Positions 26,614 to 34,831 of a stretch of 53,287 nucleotides of DNA are shown piece after piece. Position 1 is the first letter of the stretch. Each line of letters begins with the position of its first letter. Source of the stretch: Muribaculaceae bacterium (GTDB lineage: Bacteria > Bacteroidota > Bacteroidia > Bacteroidales > Muribaculaceae); NCBI GenBank assembly GCA_017547845.1, contig JAFYNZ010000036.1, forward strand, positions 1-53,287. The letters run 5' to 3'. The notes below the pieces were generated by a model. It had not been told where the DNA came from and made no database searches. It worked only from the letters and a program-made list of their open reading frames with translations. A program made the translations under genes and the position numbers.

Positions 26614-27902
26614 AAAAAATATTATTCGCTATAGTTGCATTTCTTGTCGGCTTCACTGTATATGCGCAGTCAGATGTTAATCGCATGCTTATCGTCGACA
26701 AAAATGGTTATTTCAAGGCATTCAATTTAGAAAACGTTGACTATGCTTCTTTTGCTAACGTCTCTGGCGAAGTAAAGGCAGAAGTGACTATCTCAGACAT
26801 AGCACTTGACAAAATCGTAATGAGTGTAACTCGCACAGCAGCTTGTCAAGGTTTCAAACTTGTATGCGTACCTACAGTGCAAATCGCAACCCTCTCTGAT
26901 CAAGGTCTTGCACAATACATCGACAATGACAACGACTATACATACTATCAAAACTTCACAGATGGCGAATTGACAGGTATGCAGTTGGAACCACGCACCG
27001 AATACACTATCGCTACAGTTGGTATCGATGAATACAATGTATTGTGTGATATTTGCCGTGTTGATTTCACAACTCCTTCTGTTCCTGTGACTGGCAGTCC
27101 TTATGTAGAAGTGTCATTGGAAGAGGTTACTCAGACTACTGCCACAGTAATGTTTACACCTAACGATGATGCTTATCAATACAGCTACGTATTGGGAGAA
27201 AAGGGTCAAATCGCTCAACAATATGAATTCTTTGCGCCTTTCTATGGTTATAAAAATATAGGCGAAATGGTCGAAGCATGGGGCGTTGCTCACACAGACG
27301 AAGATGTTCACACTTGGAAAGACTTGGTGCCTGGTGCAGAATATGAAATCTATATCCAGACACGCGACACTCAAGGCATTATGCCTGAGCACCAAATCTA
27401 TACTTTTAAGACTGAATCATTGGGTGGTGAAGGCGTTGCTATCGTTGACGTAAAACTCGGTGCTTACAAGAAAATGGACTGGGGTGGCGAAATGCTTCCA
27501 AGCCAATTCGTGACTTACACTCCTAATGATCAGGCAAGTTGCTATCGCATGGGTGTTTACTTGGCAGAAATCTACGATGCTGAGGCAGAAGCAATCAAGG
27601 AAGAACTTTGCACAAACTGCCCGGAAGGTGTGACTGGTACAAGCTGGTATTATTTCGAACCAATTACTACCGACTATCAGATTAACCCTAATACAGAGTT
27701 TGTAGTTATTGCTGCTGCTAAGAACATCAATGGCGAGTGGGGTCCTATCACAGAAGTACGTCACACAACTCCTGCTACAGCAAACATGCCGGCTAAGCAA
27801 ACTTCAACTATTGGCAAGCGTACTGCTCCTAAGAAAGTGACTCAGCAAGGTATGCTGCCTGCTGTTAATCCTTCTCAGACAGCTACACTCAAAGTGAAGT
27901 AA
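26610..27902 (+). CDS. secreted protein with fibronectin-III-like domains
   Basis: 430 residues with a signal peptide ending near residue 19 (TVYAQ). After a short NGYFKAFNLENVDYASF segment, beta-rich repeats follow at about 55-155, 165-270 and 280-395. Each ends in segments such as PRTEYTIATVGID, PGAEYEIYIQTRD and PNTEFVVIAAAK, as in fibronectin type III folds. The C-terminus is basic (GKRTAPKKV) and lacks a clear sorting domain. No catalytic motif is visible. It is translationally coupled to the small type IX substrate upstream and may be its partner on the cell surface. Confidence 0.7.
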   Translation: MKKILFAIVAFLVGFTVYAQSDVNRMLIVDKNGYFKAFNLENVDYASFANVSGEVKAEVTISDIALDKIVMSVTRTAACQGFKLVCVPTVQIATLSDQGLAQYIDNDNDYTYYQNFTDGELTGMQLEPRTEYTIATVGIDEYNVLCDICRVDFTTPSVPVTGSPYVEVSLEEVTQTTATVMFTPNDDAYQYSYVLGEKGQIAQQYEFFAPFYGYKNIGEMVEAWGVAHTDEDVHTWKDLVPGAEYEIYIQTRDTQGIMPEHQIYTFKTESLGGEGVAIVDVKLGAYKKMDWGGEMLPSQFVTYTPNDQASCYRMGVYLAEIYDAEAEAIKEELCTNCPEGVTGTSWYYFEPITTDYQINPNTEFVVIAAAKNINGEWGPITEVRHTTPATANMPAKQTSTIGKRTAPKKVTQQGMLPAVNPSQTATLKVK

Positions 27903-27944
27903 TTTGTTTTTGATTTTCCCATAAGTAAATAACCTTTTTCAAAC

Positions 27945-27984
27945 AAAATGGTCGCCGGATTGCAAAAATCGGCGACCATTTTTA
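27945..27984 (+). terminator. terminator of the secreted pair
   Basis: AAAATGGTCGCCG(G)AT pairs with ATCGGCGACCATTTT with one bulged G and a 7-base loop, followed by T residues. It can work in both directions. Confidence 0.85.
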
Positions 27985-27988
27985 TTTT

Positions 27989-28306
27989 GGGATATTCTAT
28001 AAATTGCTTTGTGATGATTTGCGATTTTTTAGGTGCGAAGATTTTTTGTTTTTAACGCAAGGAGTATAGCGAGCTATACGACTGAGTTAAAGGCGAAAAG
28101 ATGCCCCTAACTGTTGCGATTGAGCGAGAGGAGAGTTATGCTTGCATAAACTATCCCGAGCGTTAGCAACTTGGATGAAATCAAAAACATAGAGCATACG
28201 AAAGGAAGTGCTTTTTTCGTATATATGCACCTCACTCTACATATTGCCTTTTAGGCGACTCAATAGTTGAAGAAATAACTAAATCCGGGAATTTTTAGAA
28301 GTTCCC
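27989..28306. mobile_element. MITE-like element, copy 2 (larger)
   Basis: About 318 bases with imperfect terminal inverted repeats (GGGATATTCTATAAAT against ATTTTTAGAAGTTCCC). It shares the core of copy 1 (TTTTTAACGCAAGGAGTATA onward), the CATAGAGCA-ACG/CA-AAAGGAAG segment and the right end AATAACTAAATCCGGGAAT. It carries extra sequence of about 75 bases after the core and more before the right end. No open frame explains it. It fills the gap between the terminator and the TRL-like remnant. Confidence 0.7.
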
Positions 28307-28387
28307 TTTACTACTATATGGCTAAAAAGTGACGAGGAGATATATCAACGATATATCCCCTCGTCTAAATTCGTTACAAGGCAAGGA

Positions 28388-28518
28388 TTATTCTCCGTAA
28401 ACCTTAGTAGTTTGTTTTTGAACGATACCAAAGAAGTAGCTTGTAGTGTAAGAGTCTACGTGTGTAATCTTCGTGATATCATCTTCTTTAGCAGCCTGTC
28501 GATGTCGTTCTCAGCACT
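28388..28518 (-). pseudogene. 3-prime fragment of a TRL-like gene
   Basis: About 130 bases closely match the end of the TRL-like gene at 30122-30409. The decoded end is SYTTSYFFGIVQKQTTKVYG then E and stop, as in the intact copy. Upstream of that, one base is missing relative to the intact gene (GACAGGCTGC against GACAAAGCAGC), which shifts the frame. The 5-prime half and signal sequence are gone, and similarity stops next to the deiminase gene end. Confidence 0.85.
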
Positions 28519-28527
28519 CTCAGCTGT

Positions 28528-29766
28528 TTATTTTGCTAATTCGACCTTTATAACTTGCGTCATGCAGTGTGCTGCACCATAGCCTTTGATAAGCGTTTCA
28601 AGGGGTAGCCATTCCACTTTGACTCCATGTTTGGCAAATGCTTGTTGGAGTGTCTTTGACTGGTTGCCTACCGCAATAATATGGCGAGGTGCTATTGTCA
28701 AGAAGTTGTTGGCGTAATGCAGTTCGTCTTCTCGATTGATTGGTATTATTGTGAAACCTCGGCTCTTCAAGTAGTCTACGAATGGCACATCTTTTTGCGT
28801 ATGAACGTATTGCTTGTCCCCACTTTTGCGAGAATAGATGTCGACCGTAACCCACTCAGGATCGCCTTTCTTTGCGTAAAGACGACTTTCTACAAGTGTG
28901 CATAAGTCTTTGTCTATGATATTGAAATAGGTGTCGAGGTGCATTTGCATTTGCCAAAGTTTATGGTCATTGACCACTGCTATAGTGTCGTGACCAAATG
29001 CATCGGCTTCCATAATCTGTCGGATGGCTTCGATGTTGGTGCGCATTCCACATCCTATGTAGGATACGTTGCCACCACGCAGGTAGTCACCACCTTCCAA
29101 TCGACCTTCTCCCGTTATGGAGAGAATAGGCTTTACTCCCAGTTGTTCGTAGCACATCGAAATGACTTGCGTTTCATCTGCGCGTTGAGCAGAGTTCATT
29201 TGGCAAATGATGTGTCCGCGTGGGGTAGTGATGCTTTGGTCGCGAGTGAAGTATAAGTTCATAAGTGGGGAGTGGCTATAGATAGCCTCAAAGCCGGTGT
29301 TGTTGTCGGAAGGGTAGAGCGTAACTGTGGGGCGAAGCAAGATGCAACGGATGAGGTCGGCTTGCGACATTTCATTTATCACATACATGCGATATTTCTC
29401 AGATTCCTCTACATTCATAGATGGCACGTTTTGAGTGTCATACTTCAGTGAGTTCATCGCATAGGTGCGCAGTCTGTCGATAGGTGCTTGATTTAGCAAC
29501 TCTCTGACCGTATAGACCTTCACACCATTGCTTTCTAAGGCTTTGATATATCCTTTGTGTTCCTCTGCTGCTTTGTCAACATCGAAATAGTATTCGAATA
29601 GTCCGGCATATGGATGAATCACCCCATCGAAAAGTTCTTCACCCGGAGTGTGCATCAAAATAGCCTTAGCATAGTCCCACTCTGAAGATGGGTAAGTAGT
29701 ATCTTGCGCCAAAGTTTTGAGTGATGTCGCAAGCAAAAATGATAATATGATTACTGTATATTTCAT
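28528..29766 (-). CDS. exported arginine-deiminase-family enzyme
   Basis: 412 residues with a signal peptide (1-20, LKTLAQ). The guanidine-modifying fold is shown by NLYFTRDQSI (Asp176), RLEGGDYL (Glu224, Asp227), MHLDTYFNIID (His276, Asp278) and the nucleophile in GYGAAHCMTQ (Cys401). These are the catalytic set of arginine deiminase, which makes citrulline and ammonia from arginine. The typical ADI enzyme is cytoplasmic; this one would act outside the inner membrane. Peptidyl-arginine or agmatine deiminase activity is a less likely alternative. It is flanked by a TRL-like gene and its broken copy. Confidence 0.8.
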   Translation of the reverse strand: MKYTVIILSFLLATSLKTLAQDTTYPSSEWDYAKAILMHTPGEELFDGVIHPYAGLFEYYFDVDKAAEEHKGYIKALESNGVKVYTVRELLNQAPIDRLRTYAMNSLKYDTQNVPSMNVEESEKYRMYVINEMSQADLIRCILLRPTVTLYPSDNNTGFEAIYSHSPLMNLYFTRDQSITTPRGHIICQMNSAQRADETQVISMCYEQLGVKPILSITGEGRLEGGDYLRGGNVSYIGCGMRTNIEAIRQIMEADAFGHDTIAVVNDHKLWQMQMHLDTYFNIIDKDLCTLVESRLYAKKGDPEWVTVDIYSRKSGDKQYVHTQKDVPFVDYLKSRGFTIIPINREDELHYANNFLTIAPRHIIAVGNQSKTLQQAFAKHGVKVEWLPLETLIKGYGAAHCMTQVIKVELAK

Positions 29767-30121
29767 GATATTAAGTGGATAAGGGAGGTTTTTTATTAGC
29801 GAGTAGTCAGAACTTCTTTATGGCTATCGCTAATCTGATTTTGATTTCGCAAATTTAGCAAAAGTTTTCTGATTTTTGGAGAGTTTTCTCTTTCTTTTGG
29901 GTGATGGGGGATAATAATCTGATAATCGATCATGTAACCAAGATTGCATGCGTAGTTATCCGCTCTACACTCTAAAGTGTGCTTCGTTTTGTAATCTGTG
30001 ATACGACACCACTCTCTATTGTGGTACGATGAGACTATGAAGGCAAGCAATACTGAAAAAAAACAAAGGAAATGTAGCGCGAACCACATTTCCTATGTTA
30101 TTTCTCACTATTTAGGTTGGA
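29767..30121 (-). promoter_or_regulatory. leader of the deiminase gene
   Basis: On the minus strand TAAATTTG at 29850-29857 fits a -7 box about 85 bases before the deiminase start, without a good -33 partner. An open frame at 29796-30089 has no features of a real protein and overlaps this promoter. Nothing else was recognised in these 355 bases. Confidence 0.4.
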
Positions 30122-30409
30122 TTATTCTCCGTAAACCTTAGTAGTTTGTTTTTGAACGATACCAAAGAAGTAGCTTGTAGTGTAAGAATCAACGTGTGAA
30201 ATCTTAGTGATACCAGCTTCTTTTGCTGCTTTGTCGATACCGTTTTCAGCACCCTTGTAGCTCCAAAGACCCAAGTAGATCATGCTGCTTGCTTCGCCAC
30301 ACTTAGAACCGAATTTGTTTGTTGTAACAGCAACTGGATTTGAGATTGTTGCGCAGCTGCTCAACAATGCACATGCTGCGATAGCAGCCAATACTCTGAA
30401 TTTTTTCAT
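30122..30409 (-). CDS. TRL-like family lipoprotein
   Basis: 95 residues from the ATG at 30407-30409. The lipoprotein signal ends in LLSSC at residue 19. The rest follows the TRL-like pattern: NPVAVTTN, then a small Gly-containing core with SMIYLGLWSYKGAENGIDKA and a C-terminal GITKISHVDSYTTSYFFGI. The family is named from a tRNA-associated locus and its function is unknown. A longer frame reaching 30697 would run through the 3-prime end of the S41 gene and is not credible. A truncated duplicate lies 1.6 kb away. Confidence 0.85.
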   Translation of the reverse strand: MKKFRVLAAIAACALLSSCATISNPVAVTTNKFGSKCGEASSMIYLGLWSYKGAENGIDKAAKEAGITKISHVDSYTTSYFFGIVQKQTTKVYGE

Positions 30410-30458
30410 TTGATGTAAAATTATTAAGTTATTAAAATAGCATTGCAATGCAATGTTT

Positions 30459-31517
30459 TTATTTAGACGATAGGTATTCGATGGCTTTGTCGAGGATCGC
30501 GTCTTGGCCGGTGATGTGGGCATCTTCAGCCATATCCACCTTGAAGCCTTCTGTAGGGTCGATACCAAATTCTGTGTGCACGAAGTTGACATCGACCATT
30601 GGGGTTGTCGAAAGGCGTACTGACCACCCGTTTGGCAATTCAAATGTGACAGGCACGCCGCCACCACCACCTGAGCGGTCGCCGATGATTGTGACATTGT
30701 CGAGCACCTTCATAGTGCGTACAAAGTCGTTGGCAGCACTATATACGCCACGATTGGTTAGTATCACCACATCTTTGAGGAATTTTACTTGTGCATTCTT
30801 ATCGTTGAGGTCACTCAACAAGCTTGCTTGTGCTTGTAGATAGTTGGGAATAGTGTCGCCAAACTCATTGTGTCCGGGACCGGTCTTGATTAACTCGTAG
30901 CCTTTGAGCACTTTTTCCTTGTCTGTGAATCGGCAAGCCAACTTATTGACATTGGCAATGCTACCGCCTCCATTGCTGCGAATGTCGATGATAAGACCTT
31001 TGCAGTCTTTGAATTTAGTAAGGATATGGTTGAGGAGATAGTCGCTAAATTCGCTTGTGAAAGCATCGTAGTGCATGTAGCCGATGTTTTGAGGTAATGT
31101 CTGATAGATAAATCCATTCTTGCGATGATAGTCATAGTTGAAATAATTTTCCAAGATGATTCGCTCATCGTAGTTCTCAGGATAGTTTTCTTTCCAACCC
31201 CAGTATCGTGAGCCGTCGTAGTTCCAGTAGAGGTTGACGTGGCCATCTTTGAGTTCGGCCAACATATCGGCACACACCTTGAACAACTCGTCGTCGCTCA
31301 TGCCATTGTAGATGCGAGGCTTATAGGCAGTATGAATAGAGTCCCAATCGATGTTTTTGTAATCGAAATAGCAATAGTATTCGTCGCAGATTTTCCAAAG
31401 CATTTCAAAGTTGCCCTCAGGATCGTCAGTGATGTCGCCATCATTGTAGATATAGCAAGACTGCAACGGAATAGCACAGATAAGTGCAAGGATATAATAT
31501 AGGTGTTTAGTTTTCAT
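30459..31517 (-). CDS. S41-family peptidase lipoprotein
   Basis: 352 residues. Lipobox LQSC puts the anchored cysteine at about residue 21. The tail-specific protease fold is seen in ELKDGHVNLY, IGYMHYDAF, CKGLIIDIRSNGGGSIANV and VVILTNRGVYSAANDFV, where the Ser after VY is the nucleophile. GDRSGGGGG follows as the usual GxxTxG-like loop. The PDZ domain common in CtpA-type enzymes is missing, as in other short Bacteroidales S41 lipoproteins. It probably cleaves peptides at the outer membrane or periplasm. DUF3316 lies three bases upstream. Confidence 0.85.
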   Translation of the reverse strand: MKTKHLYYILALICAIPLQSCYIYNDGDITDDPEGNFEMLWKICDEYYCYFDYKNIDWDSIHTAYKPRIYNGMSDDELFKVCADMLAELKDGHVNLYWNYDGSRYWGWKENYPENYDERIILENYFNYDYHRKNGFIYQTLPQNIGYMHYDAFTSEFSDYLLNHILTKFKDCKGLIIDIRSNGGGSIANVNKLACRFTDKEKVLKGYELIKTGPGHNEFGDTIPNYLQAQASLLSDLNDKNAQVKFLKDVVILTNRGVYSAANDFVRTMKVLDNVTIIGDRSGGGGGVPVTFELPNGWSVRLSTTPMVDVNFVHTEFGIDPTEGFKVDMAEDAHITGQDAILDKAIEYLSSK

Positions 31518-31519
31518 AA

Positions 31520-32362
31520 TTAGTAGGTATAAATAGCCGATTTAATTTTCTTGTTCATATTCTTTTCGCTCCAACGCATCAAGTCGCCGGCAAATCCGAC
31601 CACCAAGTTGTGTGAAACGTATTGGAAGTGGTTGGAAGTGGCGTAGTAGGTCATGATGTCGTTGTTGTAGCCCAAGCGTAATGCCCATGAGTCGAAGTGA
31701 AGGTCAAAGAGCAGACGGTTGCGCATGTTGAAATGGCCGTCCCATGTTGTAAGGTGCCATGCGCCAATAATGTTACTATAGCCTTGTTCGACTTGAATGA
31801 ATGTAGCAAAGACAGGGAGCGACATTTGGTAGCGAGCTGTGATAGGACGCTTGCCCAAATGGAAGTCATAGACTGCCATACCGGTAAATCCCAACGATAA
31901 ATCTCCTTTAATAGAAATAGGGTTGTTGCCTTTGTGTGCGTTGTCGAAGTAGCCACCCAATGCATTGATGTCAAATCCATAGTAAAGGCGAAGTTTAGGT
32001 GCTACGGTCTGATTGTACATGTAGCCGAATGTGTAGTTGAAAAGGTGGGATTTAGACTTGCCCTTATCCGACAGACTGATAGTACCTGAGTTGTACATGT
32101 AGCGTAGTTGGTGCTGTTGCACCCACTTTGATTCGTTTTTGCCGGCACGCATCATTTCCGCTCCTACAGAGAAACTTGTGCCACTATAGGTGTAGTAGGA
32201 CATGTATTTGTCTTTCCAAGCACCGCCACCGATGTTGAACTCCAATGCTGTGTGGAGAGGGCAATATGTGCTATCCTCTTTCTCCTTCGATTTGGCAAAT
32301 GTCGTAATCGGCAATGCCAATAGTAGTGCAATTAATAGAAACTTTTGTAAAGAATTTTTCAT
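31520..32362 (-). CDS. DUF3316-like exported protein
   Basis: 280 residues with a signal peptide (1-23, TTFAK). The mature part alternates aromatic and polar residues (LFNYTFGYMYNQT, RLYYGFDINALGGYF, DSWALRLGYNNDIMTYY, SHNLVVGFAGDLMRW), typical of an outer-membrane beta-barrel. The pattern matches the Bacteroidales DUF3316 group. Function unknown. It is co-transcribed with the S41 lipoprotein three bases downstream. Confidence 0.65.
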   Translation of the reverse strand: MKNSLQKFLLIALLLALPITTFAKSKEKEDSTYCPLHTALEFNIGGGAWKDKYMSYYTYSGTSFSVGAEMMRAGKNESKWVQQHQLRYMYNSGTISLSDKGKSKSHLFNYTFGYMYNQTVAPKLRLYYGFDINALGGYFDNAHKGNNPISIKGDLSLGFTGMAVYDFHLGKRPITARYQMSLPVFATFIQVEQGYSNIIGAWHLTTWDGHFNMRNRLLFDLHFDSWALRLGYNNDIMTYYATSNHFQYVSHNLVVGFAGDLMRWSEKNMNKKIKSAIYTY

Positions 32363-32427
32363 TTTTTTGAAAAATTAGTTAATGTGATTTGTTGTTAGTT
32401 GTTTTTTATTAGTTGTGTAGTAGAGAG

Positions 32428-33063
32428 TTACATTAACTCGTCAATACTCTGTTTTTTCTTGCCTTTAGCGTCGCGCTTTGCTTTCTTGGCTGCTTGTTTT
32501 TCGAGATATTCCGACCATGGCTCGACAGAGGTGTTGATGATAAAGGTATACTCGTTGTAGGATTCATCGACATTTTTCACTGTCTTATAGTCGGCAGTGC
32601 GCGATGAGGTACGCGAAATTATATGTTGCTCCATGTTGAGTTCCAAAGAGAAGTCGCCGTAGAACGCTTGATGCTTTATGAGTTTGCCCGATGAGGTTTC
32701 TATCAGATTCTGACCATTGTCGATCAAGAAAGTGAGCAACTTGTGATAAGTTTCGTCGTCGTAGAAACGCACATACACATTTGCTGCATGCTCATCTCTA
32801 CCCATCTGCACGACGATAGAGTAGTCGTTTGTTGCAGGACGTATTTCTTCTTCTGCATCAGCGATTATACACAAAATGTTTAGAGTTACATTCAGACCAT
32901 TGGTTTTGTTTAGCGACCAAGTGTTGGTCTCATCGTTGTATTTGAAGTGATTTTCCTTAAACTCTTGTTTGTTGAAACTTAGGTATTTGGAGTAGGGCAC
33001 ATCTTGTGCATTGGCTACAAATGCAACGCAAAATGCTATGGTCATTAATAAAACTTTCTTCAT
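32428..33063 (-). CDS. exported protein of unknown function
   Basis: 211 residues from ATG 33061-33063; four codons upstream are less likely because the signal peptide begins MKKVLLMTIAF and ends at FVANAQ. The mature protein has a beta-rich centre (VQMGRDEHAANVYVRFYDDE) and a lysine-rich C-terminus (KQAAKKAKRDAKGKKKQ). I do not recognise the family. It lies in the run of exported proteins led by DUF4252. Confidence 0.6.
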   Translation of the reverse strand: MKKVLLMTIAFCVAFVANAQDVPYSKYLSFNKQEFKENHFKYNDETNTWSLNKTNGLNVTLNILCIIADAEEEIRPATNDYSIVVQMGRDEHAANVYVRFYDDETYHKLLTFLIDNGQNLIETSSGKLIKHQAFYGDFSLELNMEQHIISRTSSRTADYKTVKNVDESYNEYTFIINTSVEPWSEYLEKQAAKKAKRDAKGKKKQSIDELM

Positions 33064-33161
33064 TACAATTAACATTATTTGATGTTTTATCTTAGATGAG
33101 TAAACTTTATTTATTAATTAAGGTGATTTAAATCGGCAACTTTATTTACCTTGCGATAAAT

Positions 33162-33650
33162 CTATTTGAGCTTAATTTTGCCGGCCATATACATTATTAT
33201 TTTAGAATCGTTGTTTTCCAATGCTATAAGGAAGTCGGATATTGTAGCATTATCAGTGGAAGACGAAGCAAAACATCTGATAAAGTCGTTGTTGGCAAAC
33301 TCCTTTTCTTTGTCAAGCTTGAACTCTTGTAGCATTGATAGGAAAGCATCAAGCTCTTTGTGTAAGGCTTGGCAAGTCTGTTCGGAGGCGTTGCTATAGT
33401 CAATGATAGTTATTGCAGTCACACCTTTCATAAACTCCTTGCCGAATTGCTTGTTGAACATCATTTTGATAAATCCCAAGCCTAATCCTTCGGTAACGGT
33501 CATGCAATCCACGCCTTTGACATCGTCATATTTAGTTACAAGTTGCTTTACCTTGATATCGACTTTAGATGCCCCTTGGGCATAGCTGGTCGATACTGTT
33601 ATCATTGATAATGCAATAAGCAGAATTATATTTTTTATAAAACATTTCAT
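33162..33650 (-). CDS. DUF4252 exported protein
   Basis: 162 residues with a signal peptide (1-24, STSYAQ). The mature part (VDCMTVTEGLGLGFIKMMFN, then a helix-rich region and a C-terminal NDSKIIMYMAGKIK) fits DUF4252, a Bacteroidetes family of unknown role. It is the first gene after a strong minus-strand promoter and a perfect palindrome, so it heads the exported-protein cluster. Confidence 0.7.
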   Translation of the reverse strand: MKCFIKNIILLIALSMITVSTSYAQGASKVDIKVKQLVTKYDDVKGVDCMTVTEGLGLGFIKMMFNKQFGKEFMKGVTAITIIDYSNASEQTCQALHKELDAFLSMLQEFKLDKEKEFANNDFIRCFASSSTDNATISDFLIALENNDSKIIMYMAGKIKLK

Positions 33651-33732
33651 TATATTAATGATAAATTTGTTTTCTGTTTTTTTGATCTCTTTCGGAAGAG
33701 AGAAGGGGTAATTGTTTTGTTATGAAACATGG

Positions 33733-33748
33733 TGAGTCAATTGACTCA
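33733..33748. promoter_or_regulatory. perfect 16-base palindrome TGAGTCAATTGACTCA
   Basis: It lies about 25 bases downstream of the DUF4252 -7 box, in the untranslated leader. The symmetry suggests a site for a dimeric repressor. No T tract follows, so it is not a terminator. Confidence 0.55.
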
Positions 33749-33770
33749 GGCCGAATCAAACTTTGTTATA

Positions 33771-33802
33771 CAAAATTACATTGAGATTATTAAAGTCCCA
33801 AA
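33771..33802 (-). promoter_or_regulatory. DUF4252 promoter
   Basis: On the minus strand TTTG (33799-33802), 20 bases, then TAATTTTG (33771-33778): a full match to the Bacteroidetes pattern. The untranslated leader is about 115 bases. Confidence 0.8.
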
Positions 33803-33850
33803 TAAGGGAATTATACATTTTGGTTTACAATAATCTTTTACCCTAGAAAA

Positions 33851-33894
33851 AGCAATGTAAACAGCAATGTAAACCGAAATGTAAACATGTAAAT
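33851..33894 (+). repeat. 12-base direct repeats, probable operator
   Basis: Three consecutive copies of (A/C)GCAATGTAAAC or CGAAATGTAAAC at 33851, 33863 and 33875, then ATGTAAAT. Inverted copies (TACATTTTGGTTTACA) lie at 33814-33829. The cluster sits between the divergent promoters. A possible plus-strand -7 box TAATTTTG is at 33919-33926. It looks like a multi-site operator, perhaps for the regulator encoded downstream. Confidence 0.6.
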
Positions 33895-34042
33895 TTAGGT
33901 AGATGTCTTGAATTTAGTTAATTTTGCATCAAAGTCTACAAGTGTGGTCTTGTGACTATTGTCAACATTTACAAAGAACCATGCTTGATAGCTAATCAAA
34001 GAAAGAAAAATTTGACATCGTTTTTATATCACGGAAGAGAAT

Positions 34043-34828
34043 ATGCTACTCGTTCACGAAATTAAAAAAATATTAATATTTCTTGTCTTGTCGTTGGTGA
34101 GCCTCTCGGGCCTTGCCGGCGACGATCTCTTTGTGAAAGCCAGAGAACTGCAGCGTGAGGGAAAATATGATGAAGCCATTGGGGCTTTTAGGAGTTACTT
34201 ATTGCAACCCGTAGATGCAAATAAACTATCTCAGGAGCAAACATCCTCCTACACTGATGCCTTGATGCAACTGATGAATACTTACCAATGCAAGGGTGAG
34301 CCTGAGGCGTGCGTCGTTGCATTGAAAGAGATTCAGCACTCATCTCCTATATTAAAGAAAAAGTGTCTGAGAGATTACTATTCGGTGTTGGGCTATGCCT
34401 TGTCGCGCACTGAGAATATGGAGGAGGCAGAGGCGGTAACGTTGAAAGTATTCACTCTAACTCTTCATCATGCCACGCCTCAGCGCTATTTTCGCGATTA
34501 TGCCTACGCAGCAGCAGTCTTTTATAGCAATCCCGACTATCAAGAGAATGTGATCGACTGGTGTCAAGAAGCGTTGGTGCAAGCTGAACTATGTGAAAAC
34601 ACCTCAGGAAAGCAGTGGGTGGCGGCGATGTTGGGCACGCTTTATAAGCGAAACGGATATATCAATAAGGCATTGCAACTGTTTCAGCAAAGCAAGGAGG
34701 AGTCTCTTAAAAGAGGTGACGACTTGGGAGTGCTCAATAGTCTGCATGCTTTAATCGATCTCTTCTTATATTGGGATGTGCCTGAATATGCCAATATATA
34801 TGCTTCTGAAGCAATTCAGGTTGAGTAA
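34043..34828 (+). CDS. N-terminal part of a split TPR sensor-regulator
   Basis: 261 residues: signal or first membrane segment at about 9-24, then TPR-like helices (KARELQREGKYDEAIGAFRS, WVAAMLGTLYKRNGYINKAL). The frame stops at TAA 34826-34828. Three bases later the same frame resumes with ATG and encodes more TPR helices, a membrane segment and an HTH domain. In related Bacteroidales regulators all of this is one protein of about 650 residues. The two parts are therefore one gene broken by a nonsense codon; this half alone would be a periplasmic TPR fragment. Confidence 0.75.
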   Translation: MLLVHEIKKILIFLVLSLVSLSGLAGDDLFVKARELQREGKYDEAIGAFRSYLLQPVDANKLSQEQTSSYTDALMQLMNTYQCKGEPEACVVALKEIQHSSPILKKKCLRDYYSVLGYALSRTENMEEAEAVTLKVFTLTLHHATPQRYFRDYAYAAAVFYSNPDYQENVIDWCQEALVQAELCENTSGKQWVAAMLGTLYKRNGYINKALQLFQQSKEESLKRGDDLGVLNSLHALIDLFLYWDVPEYANIYASEAIQVE

Positions 34829-34831
34829 ACT

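Noticed and set aside
29796-30089. 97-codon minus-strand frame before the deiminase gene
   Set aside because: It has no recognisable domain and covers a probable promoter box.
30410-30697. Long N-terminal extension of the TRL-like gene
   Set aside because: It would overlap the end of the S41 gene on the same strand; the ATG at 30407-30409 gives a proper lipoprotein signal.
33733-33748. Palindrome as a terminator
   Set aside because: It has no loop or T tract and lies between a promoter and its gene.
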